Source of the DNA: CAZWCX01 sp964632945
GTDB taxonomy: Bacteria; Planctomycetota; MHYJ01; WSZJ01; CAZWCX01
Reading direction: 5' to 3'
NCBI GenBank assembly: GCA_964632945.1
Contig: CAZWCX010000004.1
Coordinates: forward strand, 62,001 to 126,000
DNA length: 64,000 nucleotides
Shown here: positions 34,522 through 42,929 of the stretch, in pieces
Layout of the letters: the number at the start of each line of letters is the position of its first letter
How positions within the stretch are numbered: position 1 is the stretch's first letter
Translations under genes and position numbers: made by a program
The notes under the pieces: model-generated
The model's input: the letters and a program-made list of their open reading frames with translations, nothing else
Told to the model about the DNA's origin: nothing
Databases searched by the model: none

Positions 34522-35569
34522 GGAGGAACTCCAATAGCCGATCTGCTGTCTCCTCGACTTCCCGGGCCGCTAAACCCGGATGGATGGGCAGCGACAGCGC
34601 CTCCCGATCCACGCTCTCCGCACCTGCGAATCCCTTCGCCTCGAGGTTCAGGTACCGATGCACCGGCCGGTAGACCGGATTCTTCGCTTCGATTCCCGCC
34701 TCCCGCAGGTGTACGATCGCCGCGTCCCGTCCCCCATCCCGGATCCGGACGACGTATCGATAGAACACGTGGCTCGCCCCCGGCGGCACGTCCGGCGCAT
34801 CCACGCCGGCCCTCGCCAGGCGGGTCCGATAGATCGAGGCCAGAGCCCGCCGCGCAGCCAGAAACCCATCGAGTCGCGCCAACTGCGCGCGGCCGATCGC
34901 CGCGTTCACGTCGCTCATGCTGTAGTTGAATCGAACCCGGTCCGAATCGCGCTCGTCGTAGTCGAGCAGGTCGTCCACCGCCCGGGCCAGGTCGTCCGAC
35001 GCCGTGCCGATGCAGCCTCCATGCCCGGTCGTGATCATCTTCGTGGCGTAGAACGAACAGATGGAAACCGTCCCCAGGCTGCCCGCCGGCCCTTCCGTAC
35101 CCTGCGCCCCGAGGGCCATCGCAAGATCCTCGATCAACGGCACTCCGAACTCGCGAAATGGCGCAAGGTCGAGAAGCCGCCCGAACGGATGCACGACCAC
35201 GATGGCCCGCAGGCGAGGGGTCCGCACCGCCCGGATCCCCTCCGGCGTCAGTCCGAGCGTGCCGGGGTCAATGTCGGCCGGGACCGGAGCCGCCCCGGAG
35301 TGCCGGATCGCGTGAAGCACGGCCGCGCACACGAACGAGGGCAGCGCGACTTCGTCCCCCGATCCGATGCCCAGCGCGCGGATCGCCGCGTGCAACGCGG
35401 CCGTGCCGCTGCTCGCCAGGCGCACGTGCGGAACACCCAGGCGAGCGGACAACTCCCGCTCGAACGTCTTCGCCTCCGCCCCTCGCGCGACATGACCCGA
35501 CGACAGGACGCGACAGACCGCGCGGTCTTCGTCCACACCCAGCATCGGCTGAGAATGCCGGATCCGCAT
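34511..35569 (-). CDS. DegT/DnrJ/EryC1/StrS-family aminotransferase
   Basis: 352 residues from the ATG at complement 35569, where the family N-terminus begins (SQPMLGVDEDRAVCRVLSSG). PLP-dependent aminotransferases of this family act on nucleotide-linked keto-sugars in surface polysaccharide synthesis. Visible motifs: ASSGTAALHAAI (cofactor phosphate site), PLIEDLAMALGA (Asp binding the pyridine nitrogen) and SFYATKMITTGHGG with the Schiff-base Lys177. The typical family N-terminal IPFAKP is replaced by SQPML. No other sugar-pathway genes adjoin it, so the substrate is open. Confidence 0.9.
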   Translation of the reverse strand: MRIRHSQPMLGVDEDRAVCRVLSSGHVARGAEAKTFERELSARLGVPHVRLASSGTAALHAAIRALGIGSGDEVALPSFVCAAVLHAIRHSGAAPVPADIDPGTLGLTPEGIRAVRTPRLRAIVVVHPFGRLLDLAPFREFGVPLIEDLAMALGAQGTEGPAGSLGTVSICSFYATKMITTGHGGCIGTASDDLARAVDDLLDYDERDSDRVRFNYSMSDVNAAIGRAQLARLDGFLAARRALASIYRTRLARAGVDAPDVPPGASHVFYRYVVRIRDGGRDAAIVHLREAGIEAKNPVYRPVHRYLNLEAKGFAGAESVDREALSLPIHPGLAAREVEETADRLLEFLHEA

Positions 35570-35718
35570 GCTGCACCGTCTCCGGGACCCTCGACCGTCC
35601 CGCCCGAGTAGCGTCCCCATGACCGTCGCGATCCGAAATGGCTTCGACGGCTGGATTTCTGATTCTCCCACCTTTTATCGGCCATTCGCAACGCCAACCT
35701 TGATCCCTGCCCGTCCCC

Positions 35719-35748
35719 TTGCGCCCCGCTTCCGCCCCCTGCTATCAT
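35719..35748 (+). promoter_or_regulatory. Possible promoter of the class III aminotransferase
   Basis: TTGCGC (35719-35724), an 18-base spacer and TATCAT (35743-35748). The -10 box overlaps the first in-frame ATG (35747), which supports the later GTG start at 35783. Confidence 0.4.
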
Positions 35749-35782
35749 GCATCGCAAGTGCATCCTGACGGAGGCGTCGCGC

Positions 35783-37123
35783 GTGGCCCCCAAGAATCTC
35801 CCCCAACTCCGTACCGGCCTGCCGGGACCCCTGGCCCGCAAGATCCTCGAGAAGGACAGCCGCTACCTTTCCCCGTCCTACACCCGGGCGTACCCCCTCG
35901 TGGTCAAGAGCGCCTCCGGGATGATGGTCGAAGACGTCGACGGGAATCGCTTTCTCGATTTCACGGCCGGAGTCGCCGTGACGAATACCGGCCACGCGCA
36001 CCCCGACGTCGTCAAGGCCATCCAGGACCAGGCGGCGCGATTTCTTCACATGGCGGGGACCGACTTCTACTACGGGGTGATGTCCGATCTCGCGGAACGG
36101 CTCGCCCAGTCTGCGCCCGGCGATTTCGAGAAGATCGTCCTCTTCACGAATTCCGGGGCCGAGACCGTCGAGGCCGCGTTCAAGCTGGTCCGACACCACA
36201 CCCGTCGCCCGCGCATGATCGCCTTCACCGGCGCGTTTCACGGACGCACGTTCGGCGCGCTTTCCCTCACCGCCAGCAAGCCGGTCCAGCGACGCCACTT
36301 CGCCCCCCTCGTCCCGGAAGTCACCCATGTCCCCTACGCGTATTGCTACCGTTGTCCCTTTCACCTGGAGCCTCAGACCTGCAGTATCGCCTGCGTGAAG
36401 CACATCGAGGACGAGGTCTTTCGACGCCACATACCCCCGGAAGAGGTGGCCGCCATCGTGGTGGAGCCGATCCAGGGCGAGGGAGGATACGTCATTCCGC
36501 CCCCCGCCTGGCTGCCGGCCCTGGCCCAGCTCGCCCGCAAACATGGCATTCCGCTCATCGTGGACGAGATCCAGACCGGAATCGGGCGTACCGGAAAGAT
36601 GTTCGCCGTGGAACACTCCGAGGTCGAGCCCGATGTCCTCTGCCTGGCCAAGGGACTCGCCTCGGGACTTCCGCTCGGCGCCATGATCTCCCGCGCTTCG
36701 CTCAACACCTGGGAAAGCGGCGCTCACGCGAGCACCTTCGGCGGAAACCCGATCGCATGCGCGGCCGCGCTCGAGACTTTGCGTCTCGTCCAGGAAACGA
36801 TGTTGAAGAACGTCGTGACGGTCGGCGCGCACCTGCTCGCCGGAATGCGGGACCTTCAGTCGAGGCACGATTCCATCGGGGACGTCCGCGGTCTCGGATT
36901 GATGGGTGCCGTGGAATTCGTTCGGGACCGGACCACGCGGGAACGGGCGCCTGAATTGCGCAATCAGGTGGTGCAGGAGTGCTTTGCCCAGGGCCTCCTG
37001 GTGCTGGGATGCGGCGACAGTTCCCTGCGGTTCAGCCCGCCGCTGATCGCCGGCGAGGAAGACGTCGATTGCGCGCTCCGAATCGTCGACGCCGCCATCA
37101 AGAGAGCGCACGGCACCGGCTAG
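35783..37123 (+). CDS. Class III PLP aminotransferase (acetylornithine/GABA aminotransferase family)
   Basis: 446 residues from the GTG at 35783, chosen because GGAGG (35770-35774) is placed well for it, while the ATG at 35747 overlaps a -10 box. Family motifs: NSGAETVEAAFKLVRHHT (phosphate binding), TGAFHGRTFGALSLT, VVEPIQGEGGYV, IVDEIQTGIGRTGKMFAVEH (Asp binding PLP nitrogen) and CLAKGLASGLPLG with Schiff-base Lys290. It transfers an omega-amino group to 2-oxoglutarate or a similar acceptor. A Cys-rich insert YCYRCPFHLEPQTCSIAC (about residues 190-208) is seen in a subgroup that includes archaeal enzymes. Exact substrate undetermined. Confidence 0.9.
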   Translation: MAPKNLPQLRTGLPGPLARKILEKDSRYLSPSYTRAYPLVVKSASGMMVEDVDGNRFLDFTAGVAVTNTGHAHPDVVKAIQDQAARFLHMAGTDFYYGVMSDLAERLAQSAPGDFEKIVLFTNSGAETVEAAFKLVRHHTRRPRMIAFTGAFHGRTFGALSLTASKPVQRRHFAPLVPEVTHVPYAYCYRCPFHLEPQTCSIACVKHIEDEVFRRHIPPEEVAAIVVEPIQGEGGYVIPPPAWLPALAQLARKHGIPLIVDEIQTGIGRTGKMFAVEHSEVEPDVLCLAKGLASGLPLGAMISRASLNTWESGAHASTFGGNPIACAAALETLRLVQETMLKNVVTVGAHLLAGMRDLQSRHDSIGDVRGLGLMGAVEFVRDRTTRERAPELRNQVVQECFAQGLLVLGCGDSSLRFSPPLIAGEEDVDCALRIVDAAIKRAHGTG

Positions 37124-37168
37124 CCCGGAATCTCATGAGGCCGCGTCAGCGGCTTCGTGGAGAATCCG

Positions 37169-37209
37169 CCCGCGGGCTCCTGGCTGCGTCCGCAGCCAGG
37201 ACCGCGGGG
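37169..37209. terminator. Large hairpin between convergent genes
   Basis: The inner stem TCCTGGCTGCG / CGCAGCCAGGA (37178-37201) is perfect over 11 bases with a two-base loop. An outer stem CCCGCGG / CCGCGGG extends it, with a two-base bulge. It lies between the class III aminotransferase and a minus-strand gene, so it could stop transcription from either side, although no T tract is present. Confidence 0.5.
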
Positions 37210-37355
37210 CGACCGGCGTGCGACACACGGGGTCGCACGCTGGGCGCGGCGGTCCGGCTCCGGACGCCCTTCCTGGCCGTCCGGAGCCGGATGGTTCGCG
37301 AACAGCGAAGCGGTCCGTAATGAATCCGGGTTGGACGCTATACCGCGTTATCGGT

Positions 37356-39026
37356 TCAATCGCGCCCGCGCAGGTTCCGTTCCCGGGAACCGCCGCCTTC
37401 TCCGCTTTCTCGCCGGCCCCAATCGATGAACCACGACAGCCAGCGGCGCCACCCCCGGCCAGTGTCCGGCGCAACCGCCGCGGGAGCCTGGGGAGGCGCT
37501 TCGTACACGGCCCGGGGGCCGACCCCGGTCCGGTTCGCCGGGGCCTCTGCCGCCGCAATCACTACTTCCGGGACCGGTGCCACGTCCACGATCAGGTCCT
37601 GCAGCGGACGCAGCGCCTGGATCGGAACTTCGAGGCGTACGCCCTCGAGAAAGACCGTCCAGGCCCCCTCCGTCAAGGCGAGCTTCTCCCGCAACACTTC
37701 GTCCGGCACCTCGGGCTCGAAGGCCGATCCGAGCGGAAGAAGCAGTCCGCCGACCCGATGCCGGCGCAAGGCGAGACCGAACGGGACCGTGTCGATCGCT
37801 CCGCGCTCGGCGACGACGAGCAGGCCCTCGGGCGTCGGAGCGCCGCGGAGCGACTCCAGCCGACCCGCCGGCACTCGCCCGATCAGGTGTCCCAGCCAGC
37901 CGGTCTCCTCCGGCGTCAATAGGGCCGCGGAGGGCGGTTGCCCGGCAGGGACGATGCCCGGACGCAGTTTCAAGGCGCGCCGCGGCAACACCGCCGCCGC
38001 GTCCCCGGGCTCCCCCCGCTCCACACCCTTCGGCGGCGCATCGGCCACCGTCAGGCGGTCCAGGGGCACGAACCGCGGAAAGGGCCGCAGGTCCAGATTC
38101 CTGCGCGTCCCCGCAGTCAGCACCAGAAGGGACCCTTCGGGAAGCTCCGAGGCGACGTGCGGCATCCACACGGGAGCGCGCGTCCCGGCCGGAACCAGCA
38201 CGCCGCGCGCCGATTCACCCCCCTCTCCGCTCAGGTACGACTCTTCGAGCAGCATTGCCCCCGGCAATTCGTCCAACCGCTCCGTCCAATGGGCCATCAC
38301 CGCCTCCCCCCTCCCGCCGCGCGGGCCGAGGCGGAACAGGATCATCTCCACGGGTTCGTCGCCGCTACCCTTCTTCGTCAGCGAGGCCACCGACACTTCC
38401 AGCGCGCGCCGCCGGAACACCCGCTCCAGCGGCGCCGCCAGGTCCGGCATGCACAATACGTACCGCGCACCCGGCGAGCGCTCCGGGACCGGGACGGGCC
38501 GAAGCCGCGCCAGGAACCCCTCGTGGAACGACAGCCGTCTCAAGTCCGGCTTCGCCACATCCACCCGCTCGCCCGCAAACGGGAACAGCGACAACGCGCG
38601 CCCCGGGTCGGGCTCCGGCGGTCTCGAGAGATCGTACCCCGTCGGACTCGCCCGATCGCGATAGCGGACGAAGACGTCCGCACCCCCGACCATCATCGGG
38701 GCATCGTCCCCGAGCCATCGCGCCGTCAGCCCGGCAATCCGGTCGAACACGAGCGAAACCTGTCCCGAGGTGCGCAACGACCCCTCGGGCCGGACCAGGA
38801 CGAAAAACTCCTCCTGCAACCCCTTATGCACCAGGAGTCGCACCGCAAGCCCATCCCGCCCGAACTGGAATTCGGCGGAGAGCAGTCCCACCAGCCCGAC
38901 CAGGGAAGACCAGGTCGGCACCCGGATCAGGCCGTTGGCTCCGACGACCACCTGCCGGCCGTCCAGGGACAGCCCGGGGAAAGCCGGCGCCTGCCCCTTG
39001 CTGCAGCGCACCAGTTCAATCGCCAT
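37356..39026 (-). CDS. Protein of unknown function paired with a vWA-like protein
   Basis: 556 residues. ATG at complement 39026 with GGGAG six bases upstream; a GTG 24 bases earlier has no binding site. No signal peptide. Beta-rich throughout, with EFFVLVRPEGSLRTSGQVSL, LPGAMLLEESYLSGEGG, and repeated leucine-led strands of roughly equal spacing. The C-terminus turns Pro/Ala-rich and ends with a basic, Trp-rich segment (WRRWLSWFIDWGRRE). It lies 27 bases after the vWA-like gene, probably in one operon. In ternary ATPase/vWA systems described by comparative genomics, a large beta-rich partner commonly accompanies the vWA protein; whether this is one is a guess. Confidence 0.6.
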   Translation of the reverse strand: MAIELVRCSKGQAPAFPGLSLDGRQVVVGANGLIRVPTWSSLVGLVGLLSAEFQFGRDGLAVRLLVHKGLQEEFFVLVRPEGSLRTSGQVSLVFDRIAGLTARWLGDDAPMMVGGADVFVRYRDRASPTGYDLSRPPEPDPGRALSLFPFAGERVDVAKPDLRRLSFHEGFLARLRPVPVPERSPGARYVLCMPDLAAPLERVFRRRALEVSVASLTKKGSGDEPVEMILFRLGPRGGRGEAVMAHWTERLDELPGAMLLEESYLSGEGGESARGVLVPAGTRAPVWMPHVASELPEGSLLVLTAGTRRNLDLRPFPRFVPLDRLTVADAPPKGVERGEPGDAAAVLPRRALKLRPGIVPAGQPPSAALLTPEETGWLGHLIGRVPAGRLESLRGAPTPEGLLVVAERGAIDTVPFGLALRRHRVGGLLLPLGSAFEPEVPDEVLREKLALTEGAWTVFLEGVRLEVPIQALRPLQDLIVDVAPVPEVVIAAAEAPANRTGVGPRAVYEAPPQAPAAVAPDTGRGWRRWLSWFIDWGRRESGEGGGSRERNLRGRD

Positions 39027-39053
39027 CCGTCGCTCCCGGCCGAATTGCACCGC

Positions 39054-40544
39054 CTATACGTCGAGCACGATCTTGCGTTCTTCTGCACGCCGCCGGGACG
39101 CATCCCGCAGCACCGCATACGACAACACGTTTCGCTTTTCCAGATAGTGTGTCAGGTCCCGGTGGCTCCGCTCGTGCTCCCGCGCGCTGCGTTCGATCTC
39201 GAGATCCGAACCGATCAGGATTCCGGTCAGTCGGGCTTCCTTGCGCATCGCCTCGAACAGCTCCGCGTGCCGGTCGTCGCAATCGCAAAAGTGCAGATGG
39301 GTGATGAGCAGGACCGTGATCCGATCGTACTCGAGGCGCAGCCGACGCAGCGTCAGAAGCAAGTGCTCGAGCACCTGTCGCTCCCGGGTGGGCCGTTCCG
39401 ACCGGTAGGTGAGGAAGTAGCGAAAGTCGGCCGCGCTCGAAAGCGGGAGCACCGGCGACAGCATCTCGTCGAAGGTGCTGTACGCGAAATCGTGTCCCTT
39501 CAGCGACATCTTCTTCGCCAGCGCGATGCCCAGGACGCGCGTCAGCGCCTCGGGGTCCCCCGCCATGCTGAAGCCCGTGTTCGCGACCATGTAGAGCAGA
39601 TTCCGGTGTCGCTCCCTGGGCCGCTCGCGACCGAAGTACAGGAGGCCCCCGTTGCAGAATCGATGGAAGAAGACCGCCTGGGGAAGCGCGAATTCCGAAG
39701 GAACGATATTGTCGAGTGATCCCCGCAATCCGATTCCGGAAACGCCCGCGATCGGGTAGTGCTGCTCGTTTCTCCAGCGCCCGGTGCCCAGGATGCTCGG
39801 CGCCAGGCACAGCAGATCTTCCAGCACGTTTTCGATTTGACCCGAGAGCCCGGCGAATTCGACCATGTCGACCAGGGATTGCAGATCGAGGCCGCCGCCG
39901 TCCCCCCCTCCGCCGAACAGTTCGATGAATTGCACGTCTTCGGGCGTCAACGTCGCCAACCCGGCCCGGATCGACGCCAGGATCGGCCCGGCAAGCAGGT
40001 CCTCTCCGCGCGCCTGCGGGCCGAGGCGATGGGCGCGCACGACTTCGGGCACCGAAAGGAGGGCCCCGGGCAACGCCTCCTCCACCGCCGCATCTCCCGC
40101 CCCGTGTCGGCCGACTTGCGCCAGGGCTGCAAGGCGGGGCGCCGCTTTCGTGAGAATGCGGGCCACCAGCACTCCCACCGTCCGGTCGCTGAGACCCCAG
40201 GCGCGGATCTTGGAAACCACCGGATGCTGCGCCGCCTCGTTCACCAGCGCACGCCAGGCCGCGGGATCCACTCCGGCCGGCAGCGCTGGAAACAGCTCGA
40301 TACGCCACGCCGCCGCCGGATACGCCAGCAGCAAACCGAGATCGTGCACGAGGAAGAGGGGCACCAACCCGAGCCCCGCGCAGGCCCGATGCCACCGCAG
40401 GACCCGCTGCACCGGGTCGTTGATCGGCTGCACGCACGAGTAGACCATCCCGCCCAGGTGATAGCGGACCAGGTCGTCGGCGCCGGCCAGGGTGACCACT
40501 TCGTTTCTCCCGATTCGCGTCGTCGGCATCCTACCGGCTGCCAT
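39054..40544 (-). CDS. Protein with a degenerate von Willebrand A (vWA)-like C-terminal domain
   Basis: 496 residues (start at complement 40544 or 40529; neither has a clear binding site). The N-terminal 250 residues are helical. The approach to the C-terminal domain (RGSLDNIVPSEFALPQAVFF, then GGLLYFGRERPRERHRN) and the core LLYMVANTGFSMAGDPEALT followed by an Ala-rich helix resemble vWA domains of the MoxR-coupled class. The metal-site motif DxSxS reads NTGFS here, and the later strand is LLITHLHFCDCDDRHAELF, so metal binding is probably lost or changed. Partner gene lies directly downstream. No AAA+ ATPase is adjacent. Confidence 0.6.
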   Translation of the reverse strand: MAAGRMPTTRIGRNEVVTLAGADDLVRYHLGGMVYSCVQPINDPVQRVLRWHRACAGLGLVPLFLVHDLGLLLAYPAAAWRIELFPALPAGVDPAAWRALVNEAAQHPVVSKIRAWGLSDRTVGVLVARILTKAAPRLAALAQVGRHGAGDAAVEEALPGALLSVPEVVRAHRLGPQARGEDLLAGPILASIRAGLATLTPEDVQFIELFGGGGDGGGLDLQSLVDMVEFAGLSGQIENVLEDLLCLAPSILGTGRWRNEQHYPIAGVSGIGLRGSLDNIVPSEFALPQAVFFHRFCNGGLLYFGRERPRERHRNLLYMVANTGFSMAGDPEALTRVLGIALAKKMSLKGHDFAYSTFDEMLSPVLPLSSAADFRYFLTYRSERPTRERQVLEHLLLTLRRLRLEYDRITVLLITHLHFCDCDDRHAELFEAMRKEARLTGILIGSDLEIERSAREHERSHRDLTHYLEKRNVLSYAVLRDASRRRAEERKIVLDV

Positions 40545-40703
40545 CCCCCAGGGCAACCCCCGCCGCCCCCAACCCCCTCCCCCGCTCTCTTTCCGACGCC
40601 CCCGCCAACGCGCACCCCGGGTCCGGCTGGTCCCCGCATCCGGTGCACCGTCCTTGCCGACGCTCCGCGCGATGCGCCGCCGCGCCGGTTCGCTCCGGAT
40701 CGC

Positions 40704-40733
40704 TTGACAACGCCGCGAGCGTCCCGTTAGAGT
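40704..40733 (+). promoter_or_regulatory. Promoter of the TPR protein / small lipoprotein pair
   Basis: TTGACA (40704-40709), an 18-base spacer and TAGAGT (40728-40733), about 30 bases before the GTG start. Confidence 0.6.
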
Positions 40734-40764
40734 GGGCCTCGCACTTTTTTTCAGGGAGGCCCCC

Positions 40765-41592
40765 GTGAGTCCGATCCTGCTCGCGGCACTCGTCCTGCTC
40801 CCGCTCGCCGCCTCCTTCGCCAAATCCACGGGAAAGGGCGCGAAGGACTCCGCCAAGAGCGCCAAGGGCGCAAAGCCGAGCAAGTCCGGATTGGGCAAGG
40901 AGATCGTGGCACTCTGGGATGCGCGCGACAAGGGCGAGAATTCACCCAAGCTCGTCTCCGCCCTGGAGAAGCGCGTCGCGGCCGACCCCGAAGACTTCGA
41001 GGCCCAGTGGTGGCTTGCCCGCGCCTGCTGGTGGATCGCCGATCGCAGCGCCGATGCGGACGGGAAGCGCAACTACGGCGAAAAGGGAGTCCAACACGGC
41101 GAGAAGGCCGTTGCCCTCGCGCCCGACCGCGTCGAAGGCTACCTCTGGTACTCCGCGGCCCTCGGCGAATATGGCCTCGGCATCAGCATCATGCGAGCCC
41201 TGCTTCAGGGACTCGACGGGAAATTCCGAAAGCACTGTCAACAGGCGATCGAGATCGACCCCGGCTACGATGGCGGGGGACCGCTCCGCGCGATGGGTCG
41301 ATTCTATGCCAAGTTGCCTTTCCCCAAACAGGACCTGAAGCGCTCGCGGGAATTGCTCGAGGAGGCGGTGAAGCTCGCCCCGGAGCGCTCCCTCACGCGC
41401 CTGTACCTCGCGGAAACGCTGGTCGCCCTCGGCAAGCCGGCCGAGGCCCTCTCCCACTTGGAACATCTGTTCAAAATGAAACCCGTCGCCGAGGAGCGCG
41501 CGGACCACGGACACAACGTCCAGCTCGCGCTGAACCTGTGCAAGGAGATCCCCGGCGGCGATGAACTCGCCAGGAAACACTCGAAGAAGTAA
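40765..41592 (+). CDS. Secreted TPR protein (TRAP-transporter T-component-like)
   Basis: 275 residues from the GTG at 40765, which has GGGAGG six bases upstream and gives a signal peptide (SPILLAALVLLPLAASFA). A Lys/Ser-rich segment follows, then TPR-like helical pairs. The pattern YGEKGVQHGEKAVALAPDRV, GYLWYSAALGEYG, PLRAMGRFYAKLPFPKQDLK and a last canonical TPR (LYLAETLVALGKPAEALSHL) resembles the TAtT (T-component) family of periplasmic TPR proteins associated with some TRAP transporters. No TRAP transporter genes adjoin it, so the family resemblance does not fix a function. A small lipoprotein gene follows 29 bases later. Confidence 0.72.
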   Translation: MSPILLAALVLLPLAASFAKSTGKGAKDSAKSAKGAKPSKSGLGKEIVALWDARDKGENSPKLVSALEKRVAADPEDFEAQWWLARACWWIADRSADADGKRNYGEKGVQHGEKAVALAPDRVEGYLWYSAALGEYGLGISIMRALLQGLDGKFRKHCQQAIEIDPGYDGGGPLRAMGRFYAKLPFPKQDLKRSRELLEEAVKLAPERSLTRLYLAETLVALGKPAEALSHLEHLFKMKPVAEERADHGHNVQLALNLCKEIPGGDELARKHSKK

Positions 41593-41621
41593 CCGGGTCC
41601 ACCGGTCGAGGAGGGTTGTCG

Positions 41622-41972
41622 ATGGCCAAGAAGTGTCTGCTGCTCTGCCTGTTCGTTCTCCCGTTGGTTGCGGGGTGCTACAAGAAAGATCCGGGTGTGC
41701 GTCCCAACGACCAGCGGATCCTGCACCAGCACGAAATCGCCTGCGGGCACTATTTCCATGACGGACGCTGGTACTATGTCCATAACCACCTCCACCAGGT
41801 CGGGTGCGGACATCACTACTACGAGGGTCGCTGGAATCTGAACCCGCCCACCCCCGGATTCACCACCCACGTCGAGTTGTGCCCGGTCCGCGAGACCGAG
41901 GTGCCGAGCCAGGCCCCGCGGGAGGCGTCCCAGCATCCCCGCCAGCGCGGATATCACACGTACTACAAGTAA
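41622..41972 (+). CDS. Small His/Tyr-rich lipoprotein
   Basis: 116 residues. ATG at 41622 with GAGGAGGG (41608-41615) upstream. Lipobox LPLVAGC (Cys19 or so). The mature part has two copies of a CGHxYxxGRW unit: CGHYFHDGRWYYVHNHLHQ and CGHHYYEGRWN, within a region holding about a dozen His residues. A metal-binding or metal-sensing role is possible but not shown. No family recognised. It ends a two-gene transcript closed by a strong hairpin. Confidence 0.75.
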   Translation: MAKKCLLLCLFVLPLVAGCYKKDPGVRPNDQRILHQHEIACGHYFHDGRWYYVHNHLHQVGCGHHYYEGRWNLNPPTPGFTTHVELCPVRETEVPSQAPREASQHPRQRGYHTYYK

Positions 41973-41993
41973 CGGTCTTCCCCCGAAACGGCT

Positions 41994-42021
41994 CGAGGCC
42001 GGGGCTCGTGCCCCGGCCTCG
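41994..42021. terminator. Bidirectional-type hairpin terminator
   Basis: Perfect 12-base stem CGAGGCCGGGGC (41994-42005) / GCCCCGGCCTCG (42010-42021), loop TCGT. It separates convergent genes ending at 41972 (+) and 42045 (-). No T tract on the plus strand. Confidence 0.7.
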
Positions 42022-42044
42022 CCGCGGTCGGACCGTAGGGACGC

Positions 42045-42929
42045 TTACGCGTTCCCGGATCCGTCCGGCTCCTCTCCCCCCCCGCCCGGCCGCCCGCCGC
42101 CCTGCTGCCCGCCGGAATCCGGGGGACCTTCCGTCCCTTCGCGTGAATCGTCCGTACCCGTCTCGGCGGCGAGTCCCTCCACCCGGGTGCGCAGCCAGGC
42201 GTACGCCTCATCCACATACAGGCTCGGTCGGCCGTCGATCAGGCGAACCGCCCGTAGATCCAGCGGACGCCCCGGCTCCGTCGAGGTGATCTGCGGCCAG
42301 TGCGACATGAGTTCCAGGTACATGCAGCGCCGATCCTCCCGCAACACCTCGAGCACGAGGTCGCGACGCGCGCCCTCCATGGGATCCTGATCGGGCGCCG
42401 TCGCGTCGATCTCGAACTTGACCGACGCGAACCCCAGCGGACGCCCCATCGCTTCAAGCCAGGCCCGCGGAGGGGCGATCAGGTTCGATCGCAGCCAGGA
42501 CAGGGCGTCCGGCCCACGAACGTGGCACTGGGCCCGCAGCCGGACCTCCGCCATCACGCGGGTGCGGTCCGACTCGAAACCCTCGAATACGGCGCGCGCG
42601 GTCAGATCGAGGCGCTCGCGCGCCTCATGCAGGGACGGGGGCCACACGTACGTCATGAGCAGCCGGATCGGGGTTCGCGTGTTCGGGTTGTCGACCTCGA
42701 TCTTCCAGTTGCCCGCTCCTTCCGAGCGCTCGAGCGTGATCGTGAACCCGCGATTCGCGGCATCGCCGGCGGAGCCGGTCGTCGAGTACCGGAACGACAG
42801 GTCGTCCATCCCCAGGGCATCGCACACCCGGCCGTGCAGCCGCGAAGCCTCCTCGCGAGTGACGAAGCGGGGCGGACCGAACAGGTAGGCGAAGATCACT
42901 CCCCGCGTGCGCAGCGATTCCGGGATCAT
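42045..42929 (-). CDS. Hypothetical protein coupled to the metallopeptidase
   Basis: 294 residues. Its ATG overlaps the stop of the metallopeptidase gene (ATGA), so the two are translated together. No signal peptide or membrane helix. Mixed alpha/beta pattern with GVIFAYLFGPPRFVTREEAS, then GFTITLERSEGAGNWKIEVD and VKFEIDATAPDQDPMEGARR. The last 45 residues are disordered (Gly/Asp/Glu/Ser-rich, GGQQGGGRPGGGGEEPDGSG). I do not recognise a family. Confidence 0.65.
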   Translation of the reverse strand: MIPESLRTRGVIFAYLFGPPRFVTREEASRLHGRVCDALGMDDLSFRYSTTGSAGDAANRGFTITLERSEGAGNWKIEVDNPNTRTPIRLLMTYVWPPSLHEARERLDLTARAVFEGFESDRTRVMAEVRLRAQCHVRGPDALSWLRSNLIAPPRAWLEAMGRPLGFASVKFEIDATAPDQDPMEGARRDLVLEVLREDRRCMYLELMSHWPQITSTEPGRPLDLRAVRLIDGRPSLYVDEAYAWLRTRVEGLAAETGTDDSREGTEGPPDSGGQQGGGRPGGGGEEPDGSGNA

